From assembly GCA_028724245.1 (NCBI GenBank), contig JAQYDI010000129.1:1-55087 (forward strand): a DNA stretch of 55,087 nt. The letters run 5' to 3'. A model generated the notes under the pieces. That model saw only the letters and a program-made list of their open reading frames with translations. It searched no databases and had not been told where the DNA came from. The DNA is from Lachnospiraceae bacterium (GTDB lineage: Bacteria; Bacillota; Clostridia; Lachnospirales; Lachnospiraceae). The first letter of the stretch is position 1. Each line of letters begins with the position of its first letter. The position numbers and the translations under genes were made by a program. Shown in pieces: positions 9,882 through 19,435 of the stretch.

Positions 9882-10706
9882 ATGTCTGAGATTATTAAAG
9901 CCATTATTATCGGTATTGTAGAGGGAATTACAGAGTGGCTTCCCGTCAGCAGTACCGGTCATATGATTCTTGCAAAAGAATTTATTCATTTTGATCTATC
10001 ACCGGAGTTCAGCTCCATGTTTCTGGTTGTTATTCAGCTGGCGGCGATTCTGGCCGTTGTCATTGTGTTCTTTGAAAAGCTGAATCCTTTTTACGGACGT
10101 AAGTCCACAAGGCAGAAGAGAGAAACCTTCCAGCTGTGGGGAAAGGTTATTATCGGATGTATTCCTGCCGCAGCACTGGGGATTCCGTTAAATGACTGGT
10201 TTGAACAGTTTGAAACACCTCAGGTAGTTGCAGCGACGCTGATCATTTACGGCGTGATTTTTATCGTAATGGAATATTTTTACCGCAACAAGAGCTTTGA
10301 CGTAAATAATACGGTTCGTTTGTCCTATAAGACGGCTCTGCTCATCGGCTGTTTCCAGTGCCTTGCGCTGATCCCCGGTACATCCCGTTCCGGTGCCACC
10401 ATTCTGGGTGCCATGCTGCTGGGCGTTTCCCGCCCTGCTGCTGCAGAATTTTCATTTTTCCTGTCTGCGCCGGTTATGTTTGGTGCCAGTCTGATCCGTG
10501 TTCTGAAATTCATCATGTCAGGCGCTGTTATGACTGCAGTAGAGGTTCAGGTTCTGATCGTCGGCTGTGTCGTATCATTTATCGTATCTCTTGCGGCAAT
10601 TAAATTTCTGATGGGATATGTAAAGAAACACAGCTTTGCTCTGTTTGGTTACTACCGCATTATTGTGGGTATTGCGGTAATTGCCTATTTTGTACTTCTG
10701 AAATAA
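9882..10706 (+). CDS. uppP: Undecaprenyl-diphosphatase UppP (BacA)
   Basis: This integral membrane enzyme dephosphorylates undecaprenyl pyrophosphate to recycle the lipid carrier for peptidoglycan and other wall polymers. It also lowers bacitracin sensitivity. Both family signatures are present: EGITEWLPVSSTGHMIL near the N-terminus and PGTSRSGATI in the middle. About 7-8 hydrophobic segments are seen, and the 274 aa length is typical. AAAGGAGAG precedes the ATG. A strong hairpin terminator follows the gene. Confidence 0.97.
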   Translation: MSEIIKAIIIGIVEGITEWLPVSSTGHMILAKEFIHFDLSPEFSSMFLVVIQLAAILAVVIVFFEKLNPFYGRKSTRQKRETFQLWGKVIIGCIPAAALGIPLNDWFEQFETPQVVAATLIIYGVIFIVMEYFYRNKSFDVNNTVRLSYKTALLIGCFQCLALIPGTSRSGATILGAMLLGVSRPAAAEFSFFLSAPVMFGASLIRVLKFIMSGAVMTAVEVQVLIVGCVVSFIVSLAAIKFLMGYVKKHSFALFGYYRIIVGIAVIAYFVLLK

Positions 10707-10724
10707 AAAGATTAAGATATGCTG

Positions 10725-10759
10725 AAGTGGTATCCGGCGGCAGGCCGGGTACCACTTTT
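10725..10759 (+). terminator. Intrinsic terminator after uppP
   Basis: A 14-bp stem with a single G-U pair: arm 10725-10738 (AAGTGGTATCCGGC) pairs with 10744-10757 (GCCGGGTACCACTT) around a 5-nt loop, ending in TTTT. It separates uppP from the acyltransferase gene. Confidence 0.8.
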
Positions 10760-10779
10760 CAGTTGGGATTGGTAAAGAT

Positions 10780-11868
10780 ATGAAAAATAATGGAAAATAT
10801 CTGTATTTCGAGGTAATGAGGATCATTGCCTGTTTTTTTGTTATATTTAATCATACCGGTAAAAAAGGTTTTTATCTTTTTCTGGAACATAAACCCGGCG
10901 GTATTTTATTTTTCGCCGACCTTTTTATCGCGGTATTCTGCAAATTTTCGGTTCCGTTGTTTTTTGCAATTTCGGGTGCACTTTTTCTTGCAAGAGAAAA
11001 TGAGCCGTTTAAGGTGCTGTGGAAGAAACGCATAGGAAAAATTGCCATGGTGCTGGTTGTTTTTTCGTTGATCTATTATCTTGTGGAGGTTGGCATGGGA
11101 ACGGAATCGCTTTCCATCGGCAGGTTTCTGAGTCGTTTTTATGAAAAAAACTGGAATTTTTCTTTCTGGTATCTGTATGCCTATATTCCATTTCTCATGT
11201 GCCTGCCGTTTCTGCGGGCGCTGGTAAAAAATCTGAGCAATCAGCATTTTTATTACTGGTTCGGTCTTGCCTTGGTATTCACCGGACTGATCCCCTGCCT
11301 GCAGTATATCCTGTGTCAGGACCGATGGACGCTTAATGAACATTTCAATGCGGCGTGGCTTTGCAGTGAGATCGTTCTGTATCCCTGTCTGGGATATTTT
11401 CTGCAGCATCGTTTCGATCTGACGGAGCACAGGAACAAACTTCCTCTGCTGTGGCTGGTGAATGCGGCTGCGATTGGGATCTCCTGTTTTATGACATATT
11501 ACAGAATGCAGGTTACAGGAAACCGGTCAGGGAATCAGGAACTGCAGGTTTTTTATAATTCATTTGTTTTCATTAACTGCGCAGCCGTTTTTCTAACGGT
11601 AAAGGATATTTTTTCCCGGATCCGTTTGTCGGCGCGTCTGGAACAAATGATAGAATTGCTTGGGAGCTGCACCTTTGGCATTTATCTGCTGCATCTGATG
11701 GTCCTGAAAAAAATACCGTTTTTTACCGGATTATGGGACAGCATATGGATAGGAATGGGAAATTTCCATATGCTGGCTGCTTTTCTGATCTGTTTCTGTG
11801 TTATGGGAATCTGCTGTGTCCTGACATTGCTGCTGAAAAAGATTCCGGTGATCCGGTATCTTTTCTGA
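10780..11868 (+). CDS. Acyltransferase 3 family membrane protein
   Basis: This is a multi-pass (about 10 hydrophobic segments) O-acyltransferase of the acyltransferase-3 family, 362 aa. Such enzymes move acetyl or other acyl groups onto cell-surface sugars or lipids. The N-terminal segment ends in FFVIFNHTGKKGF, where the His is the conserved catalytic-type residue of the family, and the SVPLFFAISGALFL motif is also characteristic. The substrate cannot be deduced. No glycan locus is adjacent. The gene stands alone between the uppP terminator and a convergent transporter gene. An SD is not obvious (TTGGTAAAGAT before the ATG). Confidence 0.85.
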   Translation: MKNNGKYLYFEVMRIIACFFVIFNHTGKKGFYLFLEHKPGGILFFADLFIAVFCKFSVPLFFAISGALFLARENEPFKVLWKKRIGKIAMVLVVFSLIYYLVEVGMGTESLSIGRFLSRFYEKNWNFSFWYLYAYIPFLMCLPFLRALVKNLSNQHFYYWFGLALVFTGLIPCLQYILCQDRWTLNEHFNAAWLCSEIVLYPCLGYFLQHRFDLTEHRNKLPLLWLVNAAAIGISCFMTYYRMQVTGNRSGNQELQVFYNSFVFINCAAVFLTVKDIFSRIRLSARLEQMIELLGSCTFGIYLLHLMVLKKIPFFTGLWDSIWIGMGNFHMLAAFLICFCVMGICCVLTLLLKKIPVIRYLF

Positions 11869-11901
11869 CTTCACGGTATGCTTGTGAAAAAGTTTTATCA
11901 T

Positions 11902-12855
11902 TTATTTCTCCGGTTTTTCTCTGTTTACGATCCAGATGCCAAGACACACAAGAATCAGTGCAATGACGGTGGAAAACTGGAAACTTTTCTTTTCGTTGAG
12001 GAACAGGGCGGAAAGGATCACGCCGCATACGGGATTCATGAAGCCGTAGATGGATACATTTCCTACCGGGTTATATTTCAGCAGAATCCCCCAGATGGTA
12101 TAGGCTGTGGCGGAGATAAATGCCAGATAAAGAAGCAGCAGGAGCGGCATCCAGCCGGAAGCGTGGACCCGGCCGCCCATGCATGCGCCGATGACCGACA
12201 GGATGATACCGCCGCTCATAAACTGGAAGCCGCTTAAAGTAACCGGATTTTCCAGCTGGGAGTAGCGTTTGATCATGACGGAGGAAAAGGCGTAGGACAG
12301 GGCCGACAGCAGGATACAGCCCTCGCCTTCCGGTGACATATGAAAAGTCAGGGATTCTCCGGCCACGTTGATGAGGACGACACCCAGAAAGCCGATCAGG
12401 CAGCCTGTCAGTTTTCGGCTGCCCAGAGGCTCCAGATGGAACAGGCAGGAGGCTACAAGGATGGCGAAGAATACGTTGGAGGCTTCCACGATGGAGGAGG
12501 TAATGCCTGATGCATGGGCCAGTCCGATATAGAACAGCAGATACTGGAGCACGGTCTGGACCATTCCCAGCTTGATTATGCGGGGAATGGATTCTCTGGC
12601 GGGGATCAGGAATCTGCGCTGCAGAAGGCTACCGGTCAGGATTACAAGGACGCCTGCCAGTGTGAAACGGCATCCGGCAAACAAAAGCTGGGAACCGGTG
12701 TCTGCAGAGTCAATCTGAAACAGCCGGTAGCCGATTTTAATAGAAGGAAAAGCGCTTCCCCACAGGAAGCAGCAAAAACAGGCAAGAAACGCCACGACAG
12801 CCTTTTTTTGAAGAAAAACAGCTGTATCTGAAGTTTTTTTTGAAATTGTATTCAT
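11902..12855 (-). CDS. DMT superfamily (EamA) transporter
   Basis: This predicted drug/metabolite exporter of the EamA type has 317 aa and ten hydrophobic segments arranged as two EamA repeats (roughly residues 18-155 and 165-305). Family features include FLWGSAFPSIKIG in the first helix and AYTIWGILLKYNPVGNVSIYGFMNPVCGVILSALFLNE in the second repeat. The substrate is unknown. It is convergent with the acyltransferase gene, 33 bp away, and separated from the upstream activase gene by a bidirectional terminator. Confidence 0.9.
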   Translation of the reverse strand: MNTISKKTSDTAVFLQKKAVVAFLACFCCFLWGSAFPSIKIGYRLFQIDSADTGSQLLFAGCRFTLAGVLVILTGSLLQRRFLIPARESIPRIIKLGMVQTVLQYLLFYIGLAHASGITSSIVEASNVFFAILVASCLFHLEPLGSRKLTGCLIGFLGVVLINVAGESLTFHMSPEGEGCILLSALSYAFSSVMIKRYSQLENPVTLSGFQFMSGGIILSVIGACMGGRVHASGWMPLLLLLYLAFISATAYTIWGILLKYNPVGNVSIYGFMNPVCGVILSALFLNEKKSFQFSTVIALILVCLGIWIVNREKPEK

Positions 12856-12905
12856 AGCAGGAACTCTCTTTCTTATGTTATGACAGTATATATATAATAA
12901 CAGAT

Positions 12906-12955
12906 AAAAGACACTGGCCGCAGGAAGCGCCGCTTCCGCTCGGTCAGTGTCTTTT
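12906..12955. terminator. Bidirectional intrinsic terminator
   Basis: A long stem: AAAAGACACTGGCCG (12906-12920) pairs with CGGTCAGTGTCTTTT (12941-12955) with one G-U, enclosing an inner GGAAGCG/CGCTTCC hairpin (12923-12937). A-rich and T-rich flanks give a U-run in either direction. It ends the - strand activase transcript and insulates the EamA gene. Confidence 0.8.
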
Positions 12956-13028
12956 TCAGTGCGCCTGACGGTGCACGTTATTCAGATCCGGCAGATTGAG
13001 AAAGCTGCCGGTATTAGTATGCCCCAAA

Positions 13029-16000
13029 CTAATCTTTCAGGTTTTCTCTGGCAGTGGAAAGCATCAGTTTGATACGGTTTAACTGATTGACTTCACTGGC
13101 ACCGGGGTCATAATCGACAGCAATGATATTGGAGTCGGGATACTGGCGGCGCAGTTCTTTGATGACGCCCTTACCCACCACATGATTGGGAAGGCATCCG
13201 AAGGGCTGCGTACACACGATATTGGGCGTACCGCTGTGGATCAGTTCCAGCATCTCACCGGTCAGGAACCAGCCCTCGCCGGTCTGATTGCCCAGAGATA
13301 CAATGTTCTGAGCATATTCTGCCAGCTGTTCAATATGTACCGGAGGCTCGAAACGTTTGCTGTTTTCCAGTTCCACACGGACTGTTTTGCGGAAACGTTC
13401 GATGGCTTTGATTCCGATGTTGCTGAGGATGGCACTCTTTTTCCGGAAACCGAGATTTTCTACTTTGAAATTCATGTTATAGAAACTGTACATGAGGAAA
13501 TCAAGCAGATCGGGAACGACAGCTTCCGCACCTTCCTGTTCCAGCAGGTCTACCAGATAATTATTGGCAGCAGGAAGGAATTTTACAAGGATTTCACCTA
13601 CCACGCCGACTTTCGGTTTTACCATATCCTCATGGATGGGGAATTCATCGAAATCATGGATGATCGCCTTTACCATGCGGTTGAACTGGCCGTAATGAAT
13701 GCCCTCCTGAGAGAGGAATTTAATGCAGCGCTTTTCCCATTTCCGGTGCAGCTTGTTGGCAGAGCCTTTTTTGATTTCATAGGGCCTTACATGATACAGG
13801 CACCGCATGAAAATATCACCGAATACAACTGCCATCAGTGCTTTTATAATCAGGGTCGGTGTGATCTGGAAACCGGAATTTTTCTCAAATCCCTGGAAAC
13901 TCAGGGAAATGACAGGTACCTGCTCCATGTCGGCCTTGGCCAGAGCACGGCGGATGAAACCGATATAATTGGAAGCCCGGCAGCCGCCGCCTGTCTGTGT
14001 GATGAATACCGCCACCTTATTGGGATCGTATTTGCCCGACTGGAGGGTATCCATGATCTGTCCGACCACGATCAGGGAAGGATAACAGGCATCATTGTTG
14101 ACATATTTCAGGCCGGCATCCACAGATTTCTTATTGGTGCTTTCCAGTACCTCCACATGGTATCCCATGCTGTTCAGTACGGCACGCAGCATACTGAAAT
14201 GGATCGGTGACATCTGCGGACACAGAATCGTGTACTCGTCTTTCATCTCTTTTGTAAATTCCACGCGCTTTAATGCGGAGGAAATTACCTTTCTGGCCGA
14301 ACCGGCTGTCTGACGCACACGCAGAGCGGAGAGCAGGGAGCGGACACGGATCCGGGCAGCGCCCAGATTATTTACCTCGTCGATTTTCAGTACTGTGTAA
14401 ATCTTTCCGGCTGCTTTCAGAATATCACTGACCTGATCGGTGGTTACTGCATCCAGACCGCAGCCAAAGGAATTCAGCTGGATCAGGTCCAGATCTTCTC
14501 TGGTACCGGTAAATGCGGCTGCAGCATAAAGGCGTGAATGATACATCCACTGATCCATGACAATGGTGGGGCGGTCCACTTTGCCAAGATGGGATACGGA
14601 ATCTTCTGTCAGAACGCATACGCCGTAGGAGGTGATCAGCTCGGGAATACCGTGGTTGATCTCCGGATCGCAGTGGTAGGGACGTCCTGCCAGAACGATG
14701 CCGTGTTTGCCTGTCTTTTCCATATAACTCAGAACTTCTTCGCCCTTCTGCTGAATATCTTTTTTCACAGCCAGCAGTTCTTCCCAGCCGGCATGAGCTG
14801 CTTCCGTGATTTCTTTGGCCGGGATGCCGAATTCCTCCTTGAAAATGGTCACAAGGCGTTCCGTGATCGTTTTTTCATCGCTGAAGGACATGAACGGATT
14901 CATAAAACGGATGTGGGAATCATTCAGTTCCTCCACATTGTTTTTGATATTTTCCGAGTAGGAAGTAACGATGGGGCAGTTGTAATGATTCTGGGCATCC
15001 TTTGTCTCCACGCGTTCGTAGGGAATACTGGGATAGAAGATTACATCAGGATGTTTTTTGATCAGCCAGCTGATATGGCCGTGGGCCAGCTTGGCCGGAT
15101 AGCATTCCGATTCACTGGGAATGGATTCAATACCCAGTTCGTAAACCTTCCGGCTGGATTTTGGTGAAAGGATCACGGAGAATCCCAGTTTTTTGAAAAA
15201 TACAGCCCAGAAGGGATAATCTTCGTACATATTCAGGACCCGGGGAATTCCCACAGTACCGCGGGGAGCGTTTTCCGGTGCCAGAGGTTTGTAGTTGAAT
15301 ACTCTTCTGTATTTGTAGTCGAACAGGTTTGGGATTTCTTTTTTCTTAACTTCCTGTCCCAGTCCGCGTTCACAGCGGTTGCCGCTGATATACTGACGTC
15401 CGCCGTCAAAGGTGTTGACTGTCAGCAGACAGTGGTTGTTGCAGCCTTTGCAGCGGGTCATGCTGGTCTCATACTGAAGAGACAGAATCTTCTGACAGGG
15501 AAGCATGGAGGTTTCCATACCGGGGGTATAACGCTCTCTTGCCACCAGTGCGGCACCGAAAGCACCCATGATACCGGCGATATCGGGGCGGATTGCTTCG
15601 CAGCCGGAGATTTTTTCAAAGCTGCGCAGAACCGCATCGTTGTAGAAAGTACCGCCCTGTACCACGATGGATCTGCCCAGATCTTCAGGAGAAGCAATTT
15701 TAATTACCTTATATAATGCATTCTTAATGACGGAGTAAGCCAGACCGGCGGAAATATCCGCAACGGTTGCGCCTTCCTTCTGTGCCTGTTTGACGTTGGA
15801 ATTCATGAAAACGGTGCATCTTGTGCCCAGATCAATGGGATTTTTCGCAAACAGTGCTTCCTTTGCAAAGTCCTGTACGCTGTAATTCAGGGATTTTGCG
15901 AAAGTTTCGATGAAAGAACCGCAGCCTGAGGAGCAGGCTTCATTCAGAAGTACGTTGTCAACGGTGTGATCCTTGATCTTGATGCATTTCATGTCCTGAC

Positions 16001-17279
16001 CGCCGATGTCCAGAATGCAGTCCACATCCGGGTTGAAGAAAGAAGCAGCATAGTAATGTGCAACGGTTTCCACTTCTCCTTCATCCAGCATGAGCGCAGC
16101 TTTTAAAAGCGCTTCGCCGTAGCCGGTGGAACAGGAGTAGACGATCTGGGCTTCATCATTGATCTGGTCGGTGATTTCATGGATCGCACGGATTGCCGTG
16201 GAAAGCGGGCTTCCGTTATTGTTGTCATAGAAAGAGTAGAGCAGCGTGCCGTCTTCGCCTACAACAGCCACTTTTGTTGTGGTGGAACCGGCATCGATAC
16301 CCAGGAAACAGTTGCCTTTGTAGTCGGCCAGAGATCCTTTTTTCACAGTATGCTCTGCATGACGTGCTTTGAATGCATCATAATCTTCCTGACTTTCAAA
16401 CAGAGGATCGAGACGTTTGATCTCGAATTCCATTTTGATGCCGTTGTGAAGTCGTTCGTAAAGACCGTCCATGGGAACAACGGTTTCGCTGTCCTGATTC
16501 ATGGCAGCACCCATGGCTGCGAACAGGTGGGAATTGTCGGGGGCGATGATCTCATCCGGCGCCAGATTCAGTGTACGGATGAAAGCAGCCTTCAATTCGG
16601 TCAGGAAATGAAGCGGACCGCCCAGAAATGCCACATGACCGCGGATCGGTTTGCCGCAGGCCAGACCGCTGATGGTCTGATTCACAACCGCCTGAAAAAT
16701 GGAAGCGGCCAGATCCTCTCTGGTGGCGCCTTCGTTGATCAGCGGCTGGATATCGGTTTTTGCAAATACACCGCAGCGGGCTGCAATGGGATAAATTGCC
16801 TTATAATTTTTTGCATATTCATTCAGACCGGCTGCATCTGTCTGAAGCAGAGAGGCCATCTGATCGATGAAAGAACCGGTACCGCCTGCGCAGATTCCGT
16901 TCATACGCTGGTCAACACCGTTGGTATAGTAAATGATCTTGGCATCCTCGCCGCCCAGCTCAATGGCTACGTCGGTCTGAGGCGCGTAACTTTTCAATGC
17001 TGTGGAAACAGCCACAACTTCCTGTACAAAAGGAATGTCCAGATGCTTTGACAGGGTAAGGCCGCCGGAACCTGTAATCATGGGTGCGATATCAATGGGA
17101 CCCGTTACGTCCAGGGCTTTTTTGATAAGAGAAGCCAGGGTTTCCTGAATATTGGCGTAATGCCGCTGATAATCGGAGAAAATCAGCTTCTGATCAGGAT
17201 CCAGTAAAGCGACTTTTACTGTGGTGGAACCGATATCGATTCCGAGACTGTAAGTGTTATTCATATTCTGCACGGCCAA
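13029..17279 (-). CDS. Giant acyl-CoA dehydratase activase-related protein (two BadF/HgdC ATPase domains plus DUF2229-like region)
   Basis: This 1416 aa protein fuses two ASKHA ATPase domains of the 2-hydroxyacyl-CoA dehydratase activator type with a long C-terminal region. Domain 1 begins with [15 protein letters not shown] (about residue 12) and domain 2 with [15 protein letters not shown] (about 325). Each carries Cys positions suited to a [4Fe-4S] cluster: ICAGGTGSF with ARCGVF in the first, ACSSGCGSF with TRCTVF in the second. A [12 protein letters not shown] Cys cluster follows near 615-640, then a DUF2229/HgdB-like part. Free-standing activators (about 260 aa) hydrolyse ATP to push an electron into dehydratases. 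No dehydratase subunits are nearby, so the partner is unknown. TTG 17279 is chosen because AGGAGG lies 9 nt upstream; ATG 17264 is the alternative. Confidence 0.9.
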   Translation of the reverse strand: MAVQNMNNTYSLGIDIGSTTVKVALLDPDQKLIFSDYQRHYANIQETLASLIKKALDVTGPIDIAPMITGSGGLTLSKHLDIPFVQEVVAVSTALKSYAPQTDVAIELGGEDAKIIYYTNGVDQRMNGICAGGTGSFIDQMASLLQTDAAGLNEYAKNYKAIYPIAARCGVFAKTDIQPLINEGATREDLAASIFQAVVNQTISGLACGKPIRGHVAFLGGPLHFLTELKAAFIRTLNLAPDEIIAPDNSHLFAAMGAAMNQDSETVVPMDGLYERLHNGIKMEFEIKRLDPLFESQEDYDAFKARHAEHTVKKGSLADYKGNCFLGIDAGSTTTKVAVVGEDGTLLYSFYDNNNGSPLSTAIRAIHEITDQINDEAQIVYSCSTGYGEALLKAALMLDEGEVETVAHYYAASFFNPDVDCILDIGGQDMKCIKIKDHTVDNVLLNEACSSGCGSFIETFAKSLNYSVQDFAKEALFAKNPIDLGTRCTVFMNSNVKQAQKEGATVADISAGLAYSVIKNALYKVIKIASPEDLGRSIVVQGGTFYNDAVLRSFEKISGCEAIRPDIAGIMGAFGAALVARERYTPGMETSMLPCQKILSLQYETSMTRCKGCNNHCLLTVNTFDGGRQYISGNRCERGLGQEVKKKEIPNLFDYKYRRVFNYKPLAPENAPRGTVGIPRVLNMYEDYPFWAVFFKKLGFSVILSPKSSRKVYELGIESIPSESECYPAKLAHGHISWLIKKHPDVIFYPSIPYERVETKDAQNHYNCPIVTSYSENIKNNVEELNDSHIRFMNPFMSFSDEKTITERLVTIFKEEFGIPAKEITEAAHAGWEELLAVKKDIQQKGEEVLSYMEKTGKHGIVLAGRPYHCDPEINHGIPELITSYGVCVLTEDSVSHLGKVDRPTIVMDQWMYHSRLYAAAAFTGTREDLDLIQLNSFGCGLDAVTTDQVSDILKAAGKIYTVLKIDEVNNLGAARIRVRSLLSALRVRQTAGSARKVISSALKRVEFTKEMKDEYTILCPQMSPIHFSMLRAVLNSMGYHVEVLESTNKKSVDAGLKYVNNDACYPSLIVVGQIMDTLQSGKYDPNKVAVFITQTGGGCRASNYIGFIRRALAKADMEQVPVISLSFQGFEKNSGFQITPTLIIKALMAVVFGDIFMRCLYHVRPYEIKKGSANKLHRKWEKRCIKFLSQEGIHYGQFNRMVKAIIHDFDEFPIHEDMVKPKVGVVGEILVKFLPAANNYLVDLLEQEGAEAVVPDLLDFLMYSFYNMNFKVENLGFRKKSAILSNIGIKAIERFRKTVRVELENSKRFEPPVHIEQLAEYAQNIVSLGNQTGEGWFLTGEMLELIHSGTPNIVCTQPFGCLPNHVVGKGVIKELRRQYPDSNIIAVDYDPGASEVNQLNRIKLMLSTARENLKD

Positions 17280-17294
17280 AGGCCGTATCCTCCT
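17272..17294 (-). promoter_or_regulatory. Start-codon hairpin and SD of the activase gene
   Basis: The perfect dyad ACGGCC-AAA-GGCCGT (17272-17286) brackets the TTG start codon, which overlaps the 3-nt loop. The SD AGGAGG (17289-17294 on the - strand) lies immediately upstream. The arrangement could modulate initiation. Confidence 0.45.
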
Positions 17295-17348
17295 CTTCTG
17301 ATATCAAGATATGTATATTAAAATGTCTTCTGCTGAAACAGCATTGTC

Positions 17349-17377
17349 ATTATAATACCTTTTAATTGGAAATTCAA
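17349..17377 (-). promoter_or_regulatory. Promoter of the activase gene
   Basis: Read on the - strand: TTGAAT at 17377-17372, a 17-nt spacer, and a perfect TATAAT at 17354-17349. This leaves a leader of about 60 nt before the TTG start. Confidence 0.65.
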
Positions 17378-17440
17378 TCAGCAAAAACACCAGATTGTCC
17401 CCATGGGTTTTTAAAAATCCTGTCGATATCCTGTAACAGG

Positions 17441-17469
17441 TTGACAAAAAAATAAATCAAATTTATAAT
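17441..17469 (+). promoter_or_regulatory. Consensus sigma-A promoter of the corA-like gene
   Basis: TTGACA (17441-17446), exactly 17 nt, then TATAAT (17464-17469). It is divergent from the activase promoter about 65 bp away and drives the CorA-like gene and perhaps the genes after it. Confidence 0.85.
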
Positions 17470-17535
17470 TTACACAGTTGCTGTGCCCATAGCGGCAGAG
17501 TGAACCATTGTTTGCAGGAAGGAGTTTTAACTGCT

Positions 17536-18480
17536 ATGGTTAAATACTACAGATCAGTAGATAATATACTGATGGAAGAAAGCTCTGCCAGAGAAAACAG
17601 CTGGATTGCTCTCACCAATCCTACGGCAGGTGAGATTCTGGATGTTGCAGAAGATAATGGAATCATTGTCAGCGATCTGAAAGCGGCATTGGATGATGAA
17701 GAACGTTCCCGTATTGAAGTGGAAGATGACTACACCATGATCCTGGTTGATATACCGACCATTGAGCAGCGTGACGAAAGAGACTGGTATATTACGATTC
17801 CCATGAGTATTATCGTAAAAAGTGACCGGATCATCACCGTATGTCTGCAGGATACGCCGGTACTCAAATCTTTTGTGGATGGACGTGTCAAACATTTCAG
17901 TACCGGCTGGCGCAGTCGGTTTATTTTACAGATTCTTTACCGCAATGCCTCATGGTTTATTCATTATCTGCGTATGATTGATAAGGAAAGCGATGCAATG
18001 GAGGAAAAGCTGGGCGACGGCACCACCAGAAATCAGGAACTGATCGAACTGATGGGGCTGGAGAAATCTCTGGTGTATTTTAAGACATCCCTTCGCTCCA
18101 ATGAAGTGGTGCTGGAAAAGCTTCTGAAGCTTCCGCGGTTTGAAAAGTACCCGTCTGATGAGGATCTGCTGGAGGATGTCATCATCGAGAACAAGCAGGC
18201 CATCGAGATGGCGAATATTTATTCAGGCATTCTGGAAGGTATGATGAATGCGTTTTCTTCCGTTGTTTCCAATAATCTGAACCAGATCATGAAGATTCTG
18301 GCAGCTGTTACCATTGTTCTGTCCATTCCTACCATGGTTTCCAGTTTTTACGGTATGAATGTGAATACGGCGGGCATGCCGTTCTCAGGAACAGCGGACG
18401 GCTTCCTGATCATTATCATATTTTCATTGATTCTGTCGCTGATCGTGGCACTGATTCTGAAGATCAAGCGTATGTTTTAA
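17536..18480 (+). CDS. CorA-family divalent metal ion transporter
   Basis: This protein likely takes up Mg2+ or related divalent ions. It has a large cytoplasmic N-terminal funnel domain and two C-terminal membrane helices, the first ending in the family hallmark YGMN (SFYGMNVN), the second followed by basic KIKRMF. The start at 17536 was chosen because AGGAAGGAG (17516-17524) is well placed. The longer GTG frame from 17500 lacks an SD. This gives 314 aa. It resembles the shorter CorA-like group (YfjQ type) found in Firmicutes. It ends 17 bp before the rhomboid-like gene, so they probably share a transcript. Confidence 0.92.
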   Translation: MVKYYRSVDNILMEESSARENSWIALTNPTAGEILDVAEDNGIIVSDLKAALDDEERSRIEVEDDYTMILVDIPTIEQRDERDWYITIPMSIIVKSDRIITVCLQDTPVLKSFVDGRVKHFSTGWRSRFILQILYRNASWFIHYLRMIDKESDAMEEKLGDGTTRNQELIELMGLEKSLVYFKTSLRSNEVVLEKLLKLPRFEKYPSDEDLLEDVIIENKQAIEMANIYSGILEGMMNAFSSVVSNNLNQIMKILAAVTIVLSIPTMVSSFYGMNVNTAGMPFSGTADGFLIIIIFSLILSLIVALILKIKRMF

Positions 18481-18497
18481 AGGAGTAGCGAAGATAT

Positions 18498-19376
18498 ATG
18501 AACTGGTTACGGAAACTGGAACGGAAATTTGGAAAATATGCCATACACAATCTGATGGCATACGTGATTGTACTGAACATTGCCGGTTTTATCCTGATGA
18601 CCGCGCAGCCGCAGCTTTATTATCAGTATCTGCAGCTGAGCGTGGAGGCGGTGCTTCAGGGACAGGTATGGAGGCTTGTGACATTTCTGCTGGATCCGCC
18701 GGCAGGGGACATCATCAGCATGTTCTTTTTCTGCATGTTGTACTGGACCATCGGCACTGCACTGGAGAATACCTGGGGAGCCTTCCGTTTTAACCTGTAT
18801 TATTTTTCAGGAGTACTGTTCCATATAATTGCGGCTTTTGTGATTTATGGAATCTGGGGATACGACATGCAGCTGAATCTGATGTATCTGAATATGTCTC
18901 TGTTTATGGCATTTGGTGCAGAATTCCCCGATTATGAGATTCTTCTCATGTGGATCCTGCCGGTCAGGATGAAGTGGCTGGCGCTTATTGACGGCCTCTG
19001 GCTGGCGGCAACGATCGTGGGTGGTTTTCTGACCATTTTCTTCAACCCTTCGCTGATCGGCATCAATTCTTCCGTGCCGTCTGCGGTGGCGGCATTGATC
19101 GCTGCAGCCAATTTCCTGCTGTATTTCTTTAACAGCAGCCGGTTTGTCCGGTATTCACCGAAACAGGTGAAGCGACGGGCCGATTATCAGAAAAAGGTAA
19201 AAATGGCAGCTCCCAAAGGAAACGGGGGCACAAGACACAGATGTGCTGTCTGCGGCAGAACGGAAAAAGATAGTGAGGATCTTGAATTCCGCTACTGTTC
19301 CAAATGCGACGGTGCATATGAATACTGTCAGGACCATTTATATACACACAAACATGTAACCAAAGCCGGAGATTGA
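18498..19376 (+). CDS. Rhomboid-fold membrane protein lacking catalytic residues, with C-terminal Cys/His domain
   Basis: This 292 aa protein has six to seven membrane segments. The motif GQVWRLVTFLLDP matches the start of the rhomboid core (GQxWRLxTxxF), and ALENTWGAFRFNLYYFSG matches the next signature. However, the catalytic GxSG motif is replaced by LNMSLFMAFG, no HxxxN is seen in the second helix, and no His is found in the last core helix. It is therefore probably a non-proteolytic rhomboid relative. A basic linker (about 220-245) leads to a likely zinc-binding tail with CAVC, CSKC, a further Cys and several His. The role is unknown. It sits between corA and pyk. Confidence 0.75.
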   Translation: MNWLRKLERKFGKYAIHNLMAYVIVLNIAGFILMTAQPQLYYQYLQLSVEAVLQGQVWRLVTFLLDPPAGDIISMFFFCMLYWTIGTALENTWGAFRFNLYYFSGVLFHIIAAFVIYGIWGYDMQLNLMYLNMSLFMAFGAEFPDYEILLMWILPVRMKWLALIDGLWLAATIVGGFLTIFFNPSLIGINSSVPSAVAALIAAANFLLYFFNSSRFVRYSPKQVKRRADYQKKVKMAAPKGNGGTRHRCAVCGRTEKDSEDLEFRYCSKCDGAYEYCQDHLYTHKHVTKAGD

Positions 19377-19435
19377 AGATCCGTTGTCTATCCAGACGGA
19401 TTGCCGGCTTTAAAAAGGAAAGGAATTTGTTCAAG

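Noticed and set aside
11869..11901. Terminator between the acyltransferase and DMT genes
   Set aside because: Only a 5-bp TTCAC/GTGAA stem is seen, too weak to call.
13182..14210. 342-codon + strand frame opposite the activase gene
   Set aside because: No family features, and the - strand frame is one continuous, recognisable protein.
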